Shown: positions 1 through 6,744 of the stretch, one piece after another
Layout of the letters: every line of letters begins with the position of its first letter
How positions within the stretch are numbered: position 1 is the first letter of the stretch
From: a virus
Reading direction: 5' to 3' (one strand)
Virus record (IMG/VR): IMGVR_UViG_3300030099_000988
Span: 1 to 37,546 of that record
Length of the DNA stretch: 37,546 nt
Made by a program: the position numbers and the translations under genes
Notes under the pieces: generated by a model
What the model was told of the DNA's origin: nothing
The model's database searches: none
What the model saw: the letters and a program-made list of their open reading frames with translations, nothing else

Positions 1-77
1 TAAACGCCCCACCAGAACCATGTTCGGGTTCTGTTAGGGCGACAACGTGTTCGGTGAATGTTAGGGTGTGTTCCCCG
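1..77. repeat. 77-bp terminal direct repeat, left copy
   Basis: These bases are identical to 37470-37546. The repeat shows that the contig closes on itself. Its length equals a k-mer size commonly used by de Bruijn assemblers, so it may be an assembly overlap rather than the physical terminal redundancy of the virion DNA. It contains a 7-bp inverted repeat (CAGAACC at 13-19 and GGTTCTG at 27-33) and two TGTTAGGG octamers at 32-39 and 59-66. Confidence 0.95.
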
Positions 78-233
78 GGGAACGGATCCCGGATCCGCTG
101 GGATCGGGGCTGCTGGACCTATGGCGGGGTGCCGTGCCAGCGGCTGTGACAGCAACGAGCGTTTAAAGCAACAAGCGTTTACAAGTAGGGGGCCATGGGG
201 GGTATCGTCGCGGCCTGCTGTAGTATAAGCCTG
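1..233. other. Non-coding end region with palindromes and a 16-bp tandem repeat
   Basis: I see no credible gene here. A perfect 12-bp palindrome (TTCCCCGGGGAA, 71-82) abuts an inverted repeat CGGATCC-C-GGATCCG (83-97). A tandem repeat follows at 151-165 and 167-181 (AGCAACGAGCGTTTA and AGCAACAAGCGTTTA, one mismatch, period 16). In the circular map this stretch continues into 36449-37546, and together they lie between the last late gene and the first early gene, where T7-like phages keep the concatemer junction. Confidence 0.7.
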
Positions 234-530
234 TCAGATTTTTTCACCAAAATAATTCTGGGGGTTAGGATCACAGCTATCGAGGTCACATAGGGCAACA
301 ACAGCAGTGATACATGCTCTAGGAATCGCGTTGACATTACCAAAGCAATCGTCTTTTTCATCAACGCTCTTTGTAGAGGCAACTGTGATGTAATCTTCGT
401 TATGTACCAAAAGATACCCAACGGTTGTCATTGATGCTGGCTTCATATCCATGGCCTCATCTTTGGTCATCCAAGCATCATTGTCTGGATGACCAACAGT
501 ATCGGTCCATGTGACAGCAACCAACTTCAT
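234..530 (-). CDS. Conserved small phage protein of unknown function (last late gene)
   Basis: This 98-residue soluble protein begins MKLVAVTWTD. A central stretch resembles a small family common in marine phages, with TVGYLLVHNEDYITVAS followed by GNVNAIPRACI; this is recognition from memory. No catalytic motif is evident. The start is fixed by translational coupling: its ATG overlaps the TAA of the upstream 56-residue gene in a TAATG arrangement. It is the last gene transcribed before the non-coding end region. Its function is unknown. Confidence 0.8.
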   Translation of the reverse strand: MKLVAVTWTDTVGHPDNDAWMTKDEAMDMKPASMTTVGYLLVHNEDYITVASTKSVDEKDDCFGNVNAIPRACITAVVALCDLDSCDPNPQNYFGEKI

Positions 531-700
531 TAATACTTTCCACCCTTCTTGATGAGCAGATCTTCAGTAGACATCAGTCTCTTACCCTTACGCCTTCGTC
601 TACGGGTAGGAGTGGTCTTCCTTCGCCTGTTATCTTCGCTACTGCCAGCATCTCTAGGTGTGGCTGGGGGACCTACAGCATGTCCTCTTTGGTGAGGCAT
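530..700 (-). CDS. Small arginine-rich protein, unknown function
   Basis: This 56-residue frame starts MPHQRGHAVG and contains a strongly basic middle with a run of about five arginines after TTPT. It ends LLIKKGGKY. A good ribosome-binding site (GAAGGAGT) lies upstream of the ATG, and the stop overlaps the start of the next gene (TAATG). The composition suggests nucleic-acid binding, but I recognise no family. It sits downstream of large terminase, as small late proteins do in related phages. Confidence 0.7.
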   Translation of the reverse strand: MPHQRGHAVGPPATPRDAGSSEDNRRRKTTPTRRRRRKGKRLMSTEDLLIKKGGKY

Positions 701-870
701 ATAAGACTCCTTCTAATAGTTCTTATTACTAACTTTCCTTAGATCTTTATAGATCCTGAGGCCCCCCAAACCCCCCATAAGGAGTTCGGGGGACCTGTCA
801 TGAATACTTTCCTTGAGTCTTCATGAGTCCATCGGCCCCAGCTATGTTTCATAGCCACATAGGGACCCCT
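701..870. promoter_or_regulatory. Intergenic region with paired 25-bp repeats and a G/C-run hairpin
   Basis: Two 25-bp elements at 732-756 and 806-830 agree at 18 positions, and all seven differences are transitions. Each contains a 5-mer repeated at a 10-bp period (AGATC twice in one, GAGTC twice in the other). Between them, on the minus strand, a C run can pair with either of two G runs (within 757-800). One choice resembles a weak terminator followed by TTT. Possible roles are phage-polymerase promoters or an attenuator. None is proven. Confidence 0.5.
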
Positions 871-2535
871 TCAGAACCACGTTGTTGGCTGTGGTTTACG
901 ACCGACCACATGGTCCATGAAATTCTCTAGCTGATCTTTGAGCAGGGCATCCTTTCGTGCTGCCATTTGTCGGTCAGCATCTTGTGACATCTGCTCAGTC
1001 CAGTAGTTCACAGCCATCGCCAGTACATCCAGCCTGTCATCATGAGCCAGTGACCCCTTGGATCGTGTGATCCTGCTCATCTGATAGAAAAGCTGGTACT
1101 TCAGGGCCTTCTCAGGGGGTAGATGGCGTGTGCTGTCATAGTCCTGCTCGATGACCTTGCGGTTGATAACCAGCTTGTGCTGGTTCATGACAGGCTCAAG
1201 CGTGTCAATAATACGTCTTTCCTTCTGTGTGCTGTGCCTGACCTCCTCTGTGCTGACCTTGTAAACCTTTGACAGTACAGGGGTTAGCAGTGCAGTGAAC
1301 ATACCATCACCAAAGTTGCTCTCAATAAGAACCTTGTTCACTTGCTCGGTCTTGGCTATCTGGGCCAGCCTTTGGAGGGCCTTGTCCTCGTATCCACCCT
1401 CGATACCCCCGGCATCAGTGACAAACAGATATCCATTCAGCATCTTCACAACGGCGTAGGCCGTCTCGTCAGCACCTCGTCCTGAGGGGTCAATGGCTAA
1501 TACGGACCCAGTAAACTTCTGCCAGCTATTAGCCACCTCAAATGGGGTGTAATACCTATCTCCAGCCATCCCCACACATGGGACATCGTTGACAGCCCTG
1601 TCCTTATCAGGAGCCCATACAACCTTCTCAGGTCCCATGTCTCCACTGATATTCATTACCAATAGATCCGTGAGCCTGAGGGGGTATCTACCCTGATCAC
1701 TCAGTGTGCTGTCCAGCATGAACTGGAGGGCAAACCCAGTGCGGCCATAGGAAGCCTCTCGTTCCAGAAGATCCTCATCACTAAACCGGATGGGATCAAC
1801 AGGATCTCCTCTAAGGCCCTTAGAACCCTCTCTGAGGGCTTTTATCATTGGGGCAAGGGTAGCCCCCATCCTAGTTTCCTGTGGCTCAGACGGGATCCTA
1901 GCGGGCCAGACGCGAATGGTGTATCCACGTTCGGCTAAGTGGGTGTAGATACTCATCTCGGTCTGGGGGGTTCCGAGGTAGATAATCTCTCCCTCTGGCT
2001 TCAGGACAGCATCGAATTCCTTGATGGACTCCAGCAGCTTATCTCTCATCATCTGGGTAGCTGAGTTGTTCAAACTCTCAACGTCATCAGCAATGATCAG
2101 GTCGGCCCGGGACCCAGTGATCTGAGAGGTGATCCCCTTACTCACCACGGAGGGAGCATGGGATGCTGGGGCAGGGCCAACGTCAAAAGCAATCTTTGAA
2201 TTCCTTTGATCCTCTTTGGGGCGAAGATGCTCCAAAATGCTCATATCGTGGATCAACCTGAGGGTAAATGTCGAGAAATCATCCGATCTTGCTTTGGATG
2301 CTGAGACCACCAGAATGTTTTTCGAGGGGTCCAGCAGAAGCTGGTGACAGACATATGCTGAAGTAATCCATGACTTTCCGACCCCTCGGAAGGCTTCGAT
2401 GACTCTTCTTTTGGGGCCATTCTGTACATAGTCAGCAATGTCATATTGGACCGGGGTAGGGTCCGGGAGACCTAGATGTGCCCAGCACAGATATAAGAAG
2501 TTTCGGAAGTCCTTGATCTCTTCAGGTATTTCCAT
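871..2535 (-). CDS. Terminase large subunit (DNA maturase B, T7 gp19-like)
   Basis: The product is the DNA packaging motor and concatemer-cutting nuclease. The 554-residue protein is close to T7 gp19 in length (586). The N-terminal ATPase has a Walker A motif near residues 49-56 (FRGVGKSW) and a Walker B motif near 145-153 (DLIIADDVE), followed by YLGTP. The C-terminal RNase H-like nuclease shows LAIDPSG (Asp349), LIESNFGDG (Glu405 region) and HDDRLDVLAMA. The ATG at 2535 lies four bases after the upstream stop. It acts with the small subunit encoded at 3109-3318 and the connector encoded at 20390-21895. Confidence 0.97.
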   Translation of the reverse strand: MEIPEEIKDFRNFLYLCWAHLGLPDPTPVQYDIADYVQNGPKRRVIEAFRGVGKSWITSAYVCHQLLLDPSKNILVVSASKARSDDFSTFTLRLIHDMSILEHLRPKEDQRNSKIAFDVGPAPASHAPSVVSKGITSQITGSRADLIIADDVESLNNSATQMMRDKLLESIKEFDAVLKPEGEIIYLGTPQTEMSIYTHLAERGYTIRVWPARIPSEPQETRMGATLAPMIKALREGSKGLRGDPVDPIRFSDEDLLEREASYGRTGFALQFMLDSTLSDQGRYPLRLTDLLVMNISGDMGPEKVVWAPDKDRAVNDVPCVGMAGDRYYTPFEVANSWQKFTGSVLAIDPSGRGADETAYAVVKMLNGYLFVTDAGGIEGGYEDKALQRLAQIAKTEQVNKVLIESNFGDGMFTALLTPVLSKVYKVSTEEVRHSTQKERRIIDTLEPVMNQHKLVINRKVIEQDYDSTRHLPPEKALKYQLFYQMSRITRSKGSLAHDDRLDVLAMAVNYWTEQMSQDADRQMAARKDALLKDQLENFMDHVVGRKPQPTTWF

Positions 2536-2539
2536 ACGT

Positions 2540-2791
2540 TTACTTCTTTATCTGAAGGCGCTTTTTACCGGATGCAGTGATGGGGTATTTGATGGGCTTG
2601 GGACCTTTCTTCTTGGCGATTACAGATCTTTTCTGAGCCGCTGACATTCTGTTTGCAACAGCTTTGGGCCTGCAAACAGGATACTTGCGAGTGCTCATTT
2701 CCTCACCGGAGCGTCCACATTGCTTGCCCGTCCTGAGGTCTACCCACTCTTCTTTGAACCACTTGGTGAGACCACCACGGGACTTAGCCAT
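2540..2791 (-). CDS. Small basic Cys-containing phage protein
   Basis: This 83-residue lysine-rich protein reads GGLTKWFKEEWVDLRTGKQC near its N-terminus, followed by CGRSGEEMSTRKYPVCRP. The paired cysteines could bind a metal. The pattern matches a small family recurrent in marine phages and near terminases, recognised from memory; its function is unknown. The ATG overlaps the TAA of the upstream 50-residue gene (TAATG). It is one of four consecutive small basic proteins upstream of large terminase. Confidence 0.85.
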   Translation of the reverse strand: MAKSRGGLTKWFKEEWVDLRTGKQCGRSGEEMSTRKYPVCRPKAVANRMSAAQKRSVIAKKKGPKPIKYPITASGKKRLQIKK

Positions 2792-2943
2792 TACTTGCCT
2801 ACCTTCTTCATCGCGGACTTGTGAGCTTCAGTGAACGTCTTGCCCTGAATCATCAGACGGCGCATAAGCGCCATGTGCTTTCTAGTGTGATGCTTCGAGT
2901 GCCTCTTCATAGTGGCGTTCTGTCTTGGTGTGAGCTTCTTCAT
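2791..2943 (-). CDS. Small Lys/His-rich phage protein (50 aa)
   Basis: The frame reads MKKLTPRQNATMKRHSKHHT and ends FTEAHKSAMKKVGK. This lysine- and histidine-rich mini-protein belongs to a family I recognise from many phages (KHHTxKHM core, GKTFTEAHK tail); its function is unknown. Its ATG overlaps the upstream stop (ATGA), and its TAA overlaps the downstream ATG (TAATG), so it is tightly coupled on both sides. Its charge suggests DNA binding during packaging, which is inference. Confidence 0.85.
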   Translation of the reverse strand: MKKLTPRQNATMKRHSKHHTRKHMALMRRLMIQGKTFTEAHKSAMKKVGK

Positions 2944-3107
2944 GATTTATACCCTCCTCCCCGCTTCTTGTAAGTCCTTACCAACCATGCGTTTGCATAC
3001 GCAGAAGGATACACATCAAACTTGCGTTTGGCTTCAGCTTTGACCCTTGAATACAGGGCAGGGTTGGTGGGCTGTGCGCCCTTTACTTTGAGCTTTTTCT
3101 TGGACAT
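2940..3107 (-). CDS. Small basic phage protein (55 aa)
   Basis: The chosen start is the ATG at 3107 (MSKKKLKVKGAQPTNPALYS), directly after the gp18-like gene. The C-terminal half contains PSAYANAWLVRTYKKRGGGY, a motif I recognise in small basic phage proteins near terminase genes. No enzymatic motif is visible. It overlaps the next gene by four bases (ATGA). A role with DNA packaging or condensation is possible but rests only on location and charge. Confidence 0.85.
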   Translation of the reverse strand: MSKKKLKVKGAQPTNPALYSRVKAEAKRKFDVYPSAYANAWLVRTYKKRGGGYKS

Positions 3108-3108
3108 A

Positions 3109-3318
3109 TCAGATAGCTTCCTTGGGTTCATCGGTGAATGGAAGGACTTTGGCGAGGTTGGAAAGGGGGTCACTTTGCTTGACAGTGCCATCGATGCCGT
3201 TGTCCTTGAGGAACTGTCGGGCAACATTGAGTTCTGATGCCGTGGCTTCCCCGGTCTGAACCCGAGCCAATAGTTCTTCAGCTAGTACTTGGTGTAGTTG
3301 GTTCTGTATTTCTTTCAT
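3109..3318 (-). CDS. Terminase small subunit (DNA maturase A, T7 gp18-like)
   Basis: This 69-residue helical acidic protein has the motif GEATASELNVARQFLKDNGI in its middle, which is typical of small terminases of T7-like marine podoviruses. It would recognise concatemer DNA and deliver it to the large subunit and the portal. T7 gp18 is somewhat longer (89 residues). As in T7, it lies between the holin and the large terminase, but three small basic genes separate it from the large subunit here. Its start overlaps the upstream stop (ATGA). Confidence 0.9.
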   Translation of the reverse strand: MKEIQNQLHQVLAEELLARVQTGEATASELNVARQFLKDNGIDGTVKQSDPLSNLAKVLPFTDEPKEAI

Positions 3319-3584
3319 CGTCTACTCTTAGCTCCTACGCATTTCCACTTCTTACGGGAAAGGTTGTTTGGGGTGTTGGGATCATTCTGCTTGCTCTTGG
3401 GCAACCTCTTCTTGATGCCCAAGGACCGAGCGCAGTAGCTGTCACCCTTTGAGGTTCCCGGCCGTATGCGTGGCCCACCATCTTTGGCTCTGCCAGCCTG
3501 ACCATATGAAACTCGACGGGTACGGCCTGTCTTGGGGTCTTTGTAAAGCTTGAGACTTGCCTTTCCCTTTCTAGGCTTTGCCAT
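3315..3584 (-). CDS. Basic phage protein with SYCARS / LSRKKWKC motifs
   Basis: The start at 3584 (MAKPRKGKAS) follows the holin stop by two bases. The 89-residue, strongly basic protein contains KDPKTGRTRRVSYG, GTSKGDSYCARSLG and, near the C-terminus, PNNLSRKKWKC. This combination matches a widespread family of small phage proteins with paired cysteines and no known function. It lies within the terminase/lysis module. DNA or RNA binding is plausible from the charge but is not shown. Confidence 0.85.
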   Translation of the reverse strand: MAKPRKGKASLKLYKDPKTGRTRRVSYGQAGRAKDGGPRIRPGTSKGDSYCARSLGIKKRLPKSKQNDPNTPNNLSRKKWKCVGAKSRR

Positions 3585-3586
3585 GA

Positions 3587-3796
3587 CTACCACCCAATCT
3601 TGTTTGAAATAACTGAAACTAAGGCACCTACGACAGCAGCAGCCCCCAGTAGCCACGACCTTCCTTGTTCAAGATTTCTCAGACGTACATCATGCCGCTG
3701 CAATTCTTCATCATGAACTGCTTGCCTTGAGATCAGGGCATCAACCTTTCCTTCAAGGCGTCCCAAAGCAATGAGTATTTGATTATCCGAGTCCAT
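3587..3796 (-). CDS. Holin-like membrane protein (XhlA-type architecture)
   Basis: This 69-residue protein has an N-terminal charged heptad-rich helix (residues 1-45, including VDALISRQAVHDEELQRHDV) and one hydrophobic segment near 48-64 (WLLGAAAVVGALVSVIS), ending in a short polar tail. Coiled coil plus a single C-terminal transmembrane helix is the layout of XhlA-like or class III holins. In T7 the holin (gp17.5) sits in the same place, between the tail fibre and small terminase. It would permeabilise the inner membrane to release a muralytic enzyme. Confidence 0.75.
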   Translation of the reverse strand: MDSDNQILIALGRLEGKVDALISRQAVHDEELQRHDVRLRNLEQGRSWLLGAAAVVGALVSVISNKIGW

Positions 3797-3797
3797 T

Positions 3798-4370
3798 TCA
3801 TTGTCCGGTTATGTATGTCAATGAGATGTAGATGGTTGAAGTTGTTTGCAGCAAGTTCGCTGAGTTTGCTGGCTGAACCCCGCTATTCTCATAAATCTTG
3901 AGGATGTTGTTGTGGGTTGTGAGTAGCCATCCTGAAAAGGAGATATCACCTGAACTGGGGTTTTGGATATTCACATTCGCCATCGCATCGACAGAGGCCG
4001 TGAAGGGCAGGCCACCAATGTTGATGGAACCCACTGGGCTACTCAGCGATGTAATGGTTAGGTTGCCAGAAACAAACACAAGCTGACCCACCTTTGTGTA
4101 ACTCAGGGTCGCATCATTCAGTGTGATAGTTCCCGAAGTCCCGGGAGTAGCTGTTGCAGTGAAAGTTCCCTCCTCATAATCCTTCAACAGGTTTGCTGCC
4201 CCACTCCCTCCCAGTTGCACACCACCTTGGGTAACCTTGGGGTCAATGACGTTGTTAACATCGTTGTAGGTTCCTAGATCGACAATATCTCCTGCGTGAT
4301 CTCCTATAGAAAGATCAGGTGTCCCAGAGGTTTTCCCAGAGATCATTGATTGGCTTACGCGAGTAACCAT
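3798..4370 (-). CDS. Tail fibre or tail-associated protein, receptor-binding candidate
   Basis: This 190-residue Ser/Thr/Gly-rich beta-structured protein starts with the ATG at 4370. It carries LLKDYEEGTFTATATPGTSG, a motif that recurs in C-terminal regions of phage tail fibres and appendages. It lacks the T7 fibre N-terminal anchor, so it probably attaches to or extends the main fibre encoded directly upstream. It may be a separate distal fibre subunit involved in host recognition. Confidence 0.75.
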   Translation of the reverse strand: MVTRVSQSMISGKTSGTPDLSIGDHAGDIVDLGTYNDVNNVIDPKVTQGGVQLGGSGAANLLKDYEEGTFTATATPGTSGTITLNDATLSYTKVGQLVFVSGNLTITSLSSPVGSINIGGLPFTASVDAMANVNIQNPSSGDISFSGWLLTTHNNILKIYENSGVQPANSANLLQTTSTIYISLTYITGQ

Positions 4371-4404
4371 GGTAAGTTTTCTTTCTTATGGATGGTGTTG
4401 ATGC

Positions 4405-6735
4405 TTACTGGTGAGTGTAGCCGTAAAGAGTGATTTTGCCGTCTGTGAATTGCAAATGCTCATTGAGTGTTCGCGGAGTTCCAGTAATTGCCATTGATTG
4501 GAACCTAAGCACCATTTTATCGAGAGACGGAGCGGCAGTAGGCCACACTCCATCTGTATTGGTGTACCAGCGTGTCCTTCGGTTGGCAATTGTTGTGTTT
4601 GGTGGATTAAAGACCGTCGAGCCGTCGGGTCCGACCCTCGTCAAGTTTCCTCCATCGTTAAACAACTGCCAGTGAGCGGCCATTACTACATATTGACCAA
4701 CGGTGTTAAATCGTTCCCAAACATAGTTAGGGTAGATACAAACTGAACCGTAGAAGTGGGCATCCTCGCCAACCCCGGTTGGTTCGTGAGAGAACACTGC
4801 GAGGCGTAGTGTCTCTCCATAATTGGCGCTATTCGAGTTCCACTGATAAGTGCCCGAATCTTGAACTTCGTAGCCGAAACGACCGGGCGACCCCGCTCCG
4901 TATCCCATCCTGTCGAACCCCGGTACGAATGTGCCTGTACTGTCGGGATTCGACTGGTATAGACCGAGACTAATCAGTGAATCTCTGAACAAAGTGTTAG
5001 TAGGCCAGCCAGAAGCTTTACGGCCCACATGTTCAAACTCCAATTCCAGCTTTTGGTAATTCATGAAAGAATCCCCCTCAGCTGGAGTAAATTCAGCATC
5101 GCTCAGGACTCCACCTCCATCACCTACCCATGTTCCGAGTACCTTACGTGTTTTCTGTGAGTCCACATAAGCCTTAGTAGATGCATCCTGTGCAGAAGAC
5201 GGGTCAGATACATTGATGATCTTGTTGCTGCCCATGCTGTAGTCGCCAGTTGCAGCAGACAAATTATTGAGTGAATGACTTGACTGAATATCAAAATACC
5301 ATTCAGTGAAACTTGTCCCATCAAACATCCTGATGTACTTAAAAGTCAGTTGAATCAGAGAGGAAAAGACCAGAAGTTCCTGTGATATGACGGTGGAACT
5401 GGTCCCCCCAAGTCGATTGACCAAGAGAATAACTTTTTCTCCTGATGTAACACCTGAAGGGTAGTTCTTAGCAGCAGGGTCCCCCGGGATTACACCAGTC
5501 ACACGCTGAGGAGTAACCAGCAAATTAAGGTCTTGATCAGGGGCAAGTCCGGCTCCGGACAGTCCTCCATTGGAGTCCACATACGACTTGGGGACTGCAA
5601 GGTTGCTTTCAAAGGTCTCCGGACTACCGGCGCTGATAGTGACCTTGTTGGCTGTTACATCGCCAGTTGATTGAGTGACTGAGAACCCACTTCCAACCGT
5701 CAGATCTCCTCCTGAGATAACAGCCCCGGTAGTGGTAACGGTGGTTGGGTTTACCGCCAAAGTACTCGAAGTAATAGGTTCAATCACCTTGGCCTTGAGA
5801 GTGCCCCCAGCAGATATGCTGGTGTTCTCATTATTAGATGAGTCAGTCACCTTCAGCATGGCGGTGTTATCACCACTGGCTGCACCCTTAAGAGTAAGGG
5901 GGGTTTCGGTGTTGTTGGCAGCTTCTCCGGTAGCCGGGAAGTTAAAGACATTCCTAGAGAGGCCAAAGTTTTGAACAATCAGCTTGGTGCCGTTGAATCC
6001 AGAGGTGTCTAAATCGGTTCGGCCCAGAATGGTTAGGATGTTACCGGCCACTGTGAAGTCCACCGTGGGATGCTGAATAACACCAGCAAGTTCCACAATG
6101 AATGTTCCGTCAACATTGCTAGATGGGGCGGGATTAAGAGTAAATGTGGTGTCACTGCCCACCTCGGTTCCGGTGCTTGCTGTGCCGAGTTGGAATGAGT
6201 AAACCTGAGGGACGCTGGGGGCGTTCGAAATACCCGCAACAAAGGCAGAAACTTGACCTAGGGTTACGGCATCCTTATCTGAGGCACCATCCTTCAGGTT
6301 GATAATGTTTCTGTTGCCTGCGTCATATTCGTCGGTGGCGGTGAGGGGCAGGGATCCTGTACCGGCATCAAGCTGCTCCTGAAGCACAAACAGAAGCTGC
6401 TCAGAGTTCTGATTGAGATCCTCAGCACGGAGCAGGGATGAGTTCACAAAGTTGGTAAGGAGATTTGTGGAGGGAGTAACTCTCTGAATTCTTATTCTAT
6501 TGGTCCCGGCAGGGAAACTTGAAGTGATGGCACTCAAATCAAGGGTGGTTGTTCCCGATATGACTGAGGTGGTAAAGCCGGGAGAACTGGTACCGGTGAA
6601 GGTCACCGAGTCTCCAGAAGAGGTGTTTGCAGCCACAACAGTCAGGTGAGCAGTCTCAAGATACTTCAGATCAGTATTTGTAAACGACACGCTCGTCTGG
6701 TTGGTGTAGATGATGTCGTGGTAGCTATTGGGCAT
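4405..6735 (-). CDS. Tail fibre protein (T7 gp17-like N-terminus)
   Basis: The 776-residue protein begins MPNSYHDIIYTNQTSVSFTN, and its first ~150 residues fit the T7 tail-fibre N-terminal anchor domain, including RIRIQRVTP and the LRAEDLNQNSEQLLFVLQEQ helix. A long Ser/Thr/Gly-rich shaft follows, with two repeats around DGASDKDAVTLGQV and DPSSAQDASTKAYV that mark junctions. The C-terminal ~230 residues, rich in aromatic residues, probably form the host-binding tip. T7 gp17 is 553 residues, so this fibre is longer. It lies after the core protein genes, as in T7. Confidence 0.93.
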   Translation of the reverse strand: MPNSYHDIIYTNQTSVSFTNTDLKYLETAHLTVVAANTSSGDSVTFTGTSSPGFTTSVISGTTTLDLSAITSSFPAGTNRIRIQRVTPSTNLLTNFVNSSLLRAEDLNQNSEQLLFVLQEQLDAGTGSLPLTATDEYDAGNRNIINLKDGASDKDAVTLGQVSAFVAGISNAPSVPQVYSFQLGTASTGTEVGSDTTFTLNPAPSSNVDGTFIVELAGVIQHPTVDFTVAGNILTILGRTDLDTSGFNGTKLIVQNFGLSRNVFNFPATGEAANNTETPLTLKGAASGDNTAMLKVTDSSNNENTSISAGGTLKAKVIEPITSSTLAVNPTTVTTTGAVISGGDLTVGSGFSVTQSTGDVTANKVTISAGSPETFESNLAVPKSYVDSNGGLSGAGLAPDQDLNLLVTPQRVTGVIPGDPAAKNYPSGVTSGEKVILLVNRLGGTSSTVISQELLVFSSLIQLTFKYIRMFDGTSFTEWYFDIQSSHSLNNLSAATGDYSMGSNKIINVSDPSSAQDASTKAYVDSQKTRKVLGTWVGDGGGVLSDAEFTPAEGDSFMNYQKLELEFEHVGRKASGWPTNTLFRDSLISLGLYQSNPDSTGTFVPGFDRMGYGAGSPGRFGYEVQDSGTYQWNSNSANYGETLRLAVFSHEPTGVGEDAHFYGSVCIYPNYVWERFNTVGQYVVMAAHWQLFNDGGNLTRVGPDGSTVFNPPNTTIANRRTRWYTNTDGVWPTAAPSLDKMVLRFQSMAITGTPRTLNEHLQFTDGKITLYGYTHQ

Positions 6736-6744
6736 GACGTTTCC

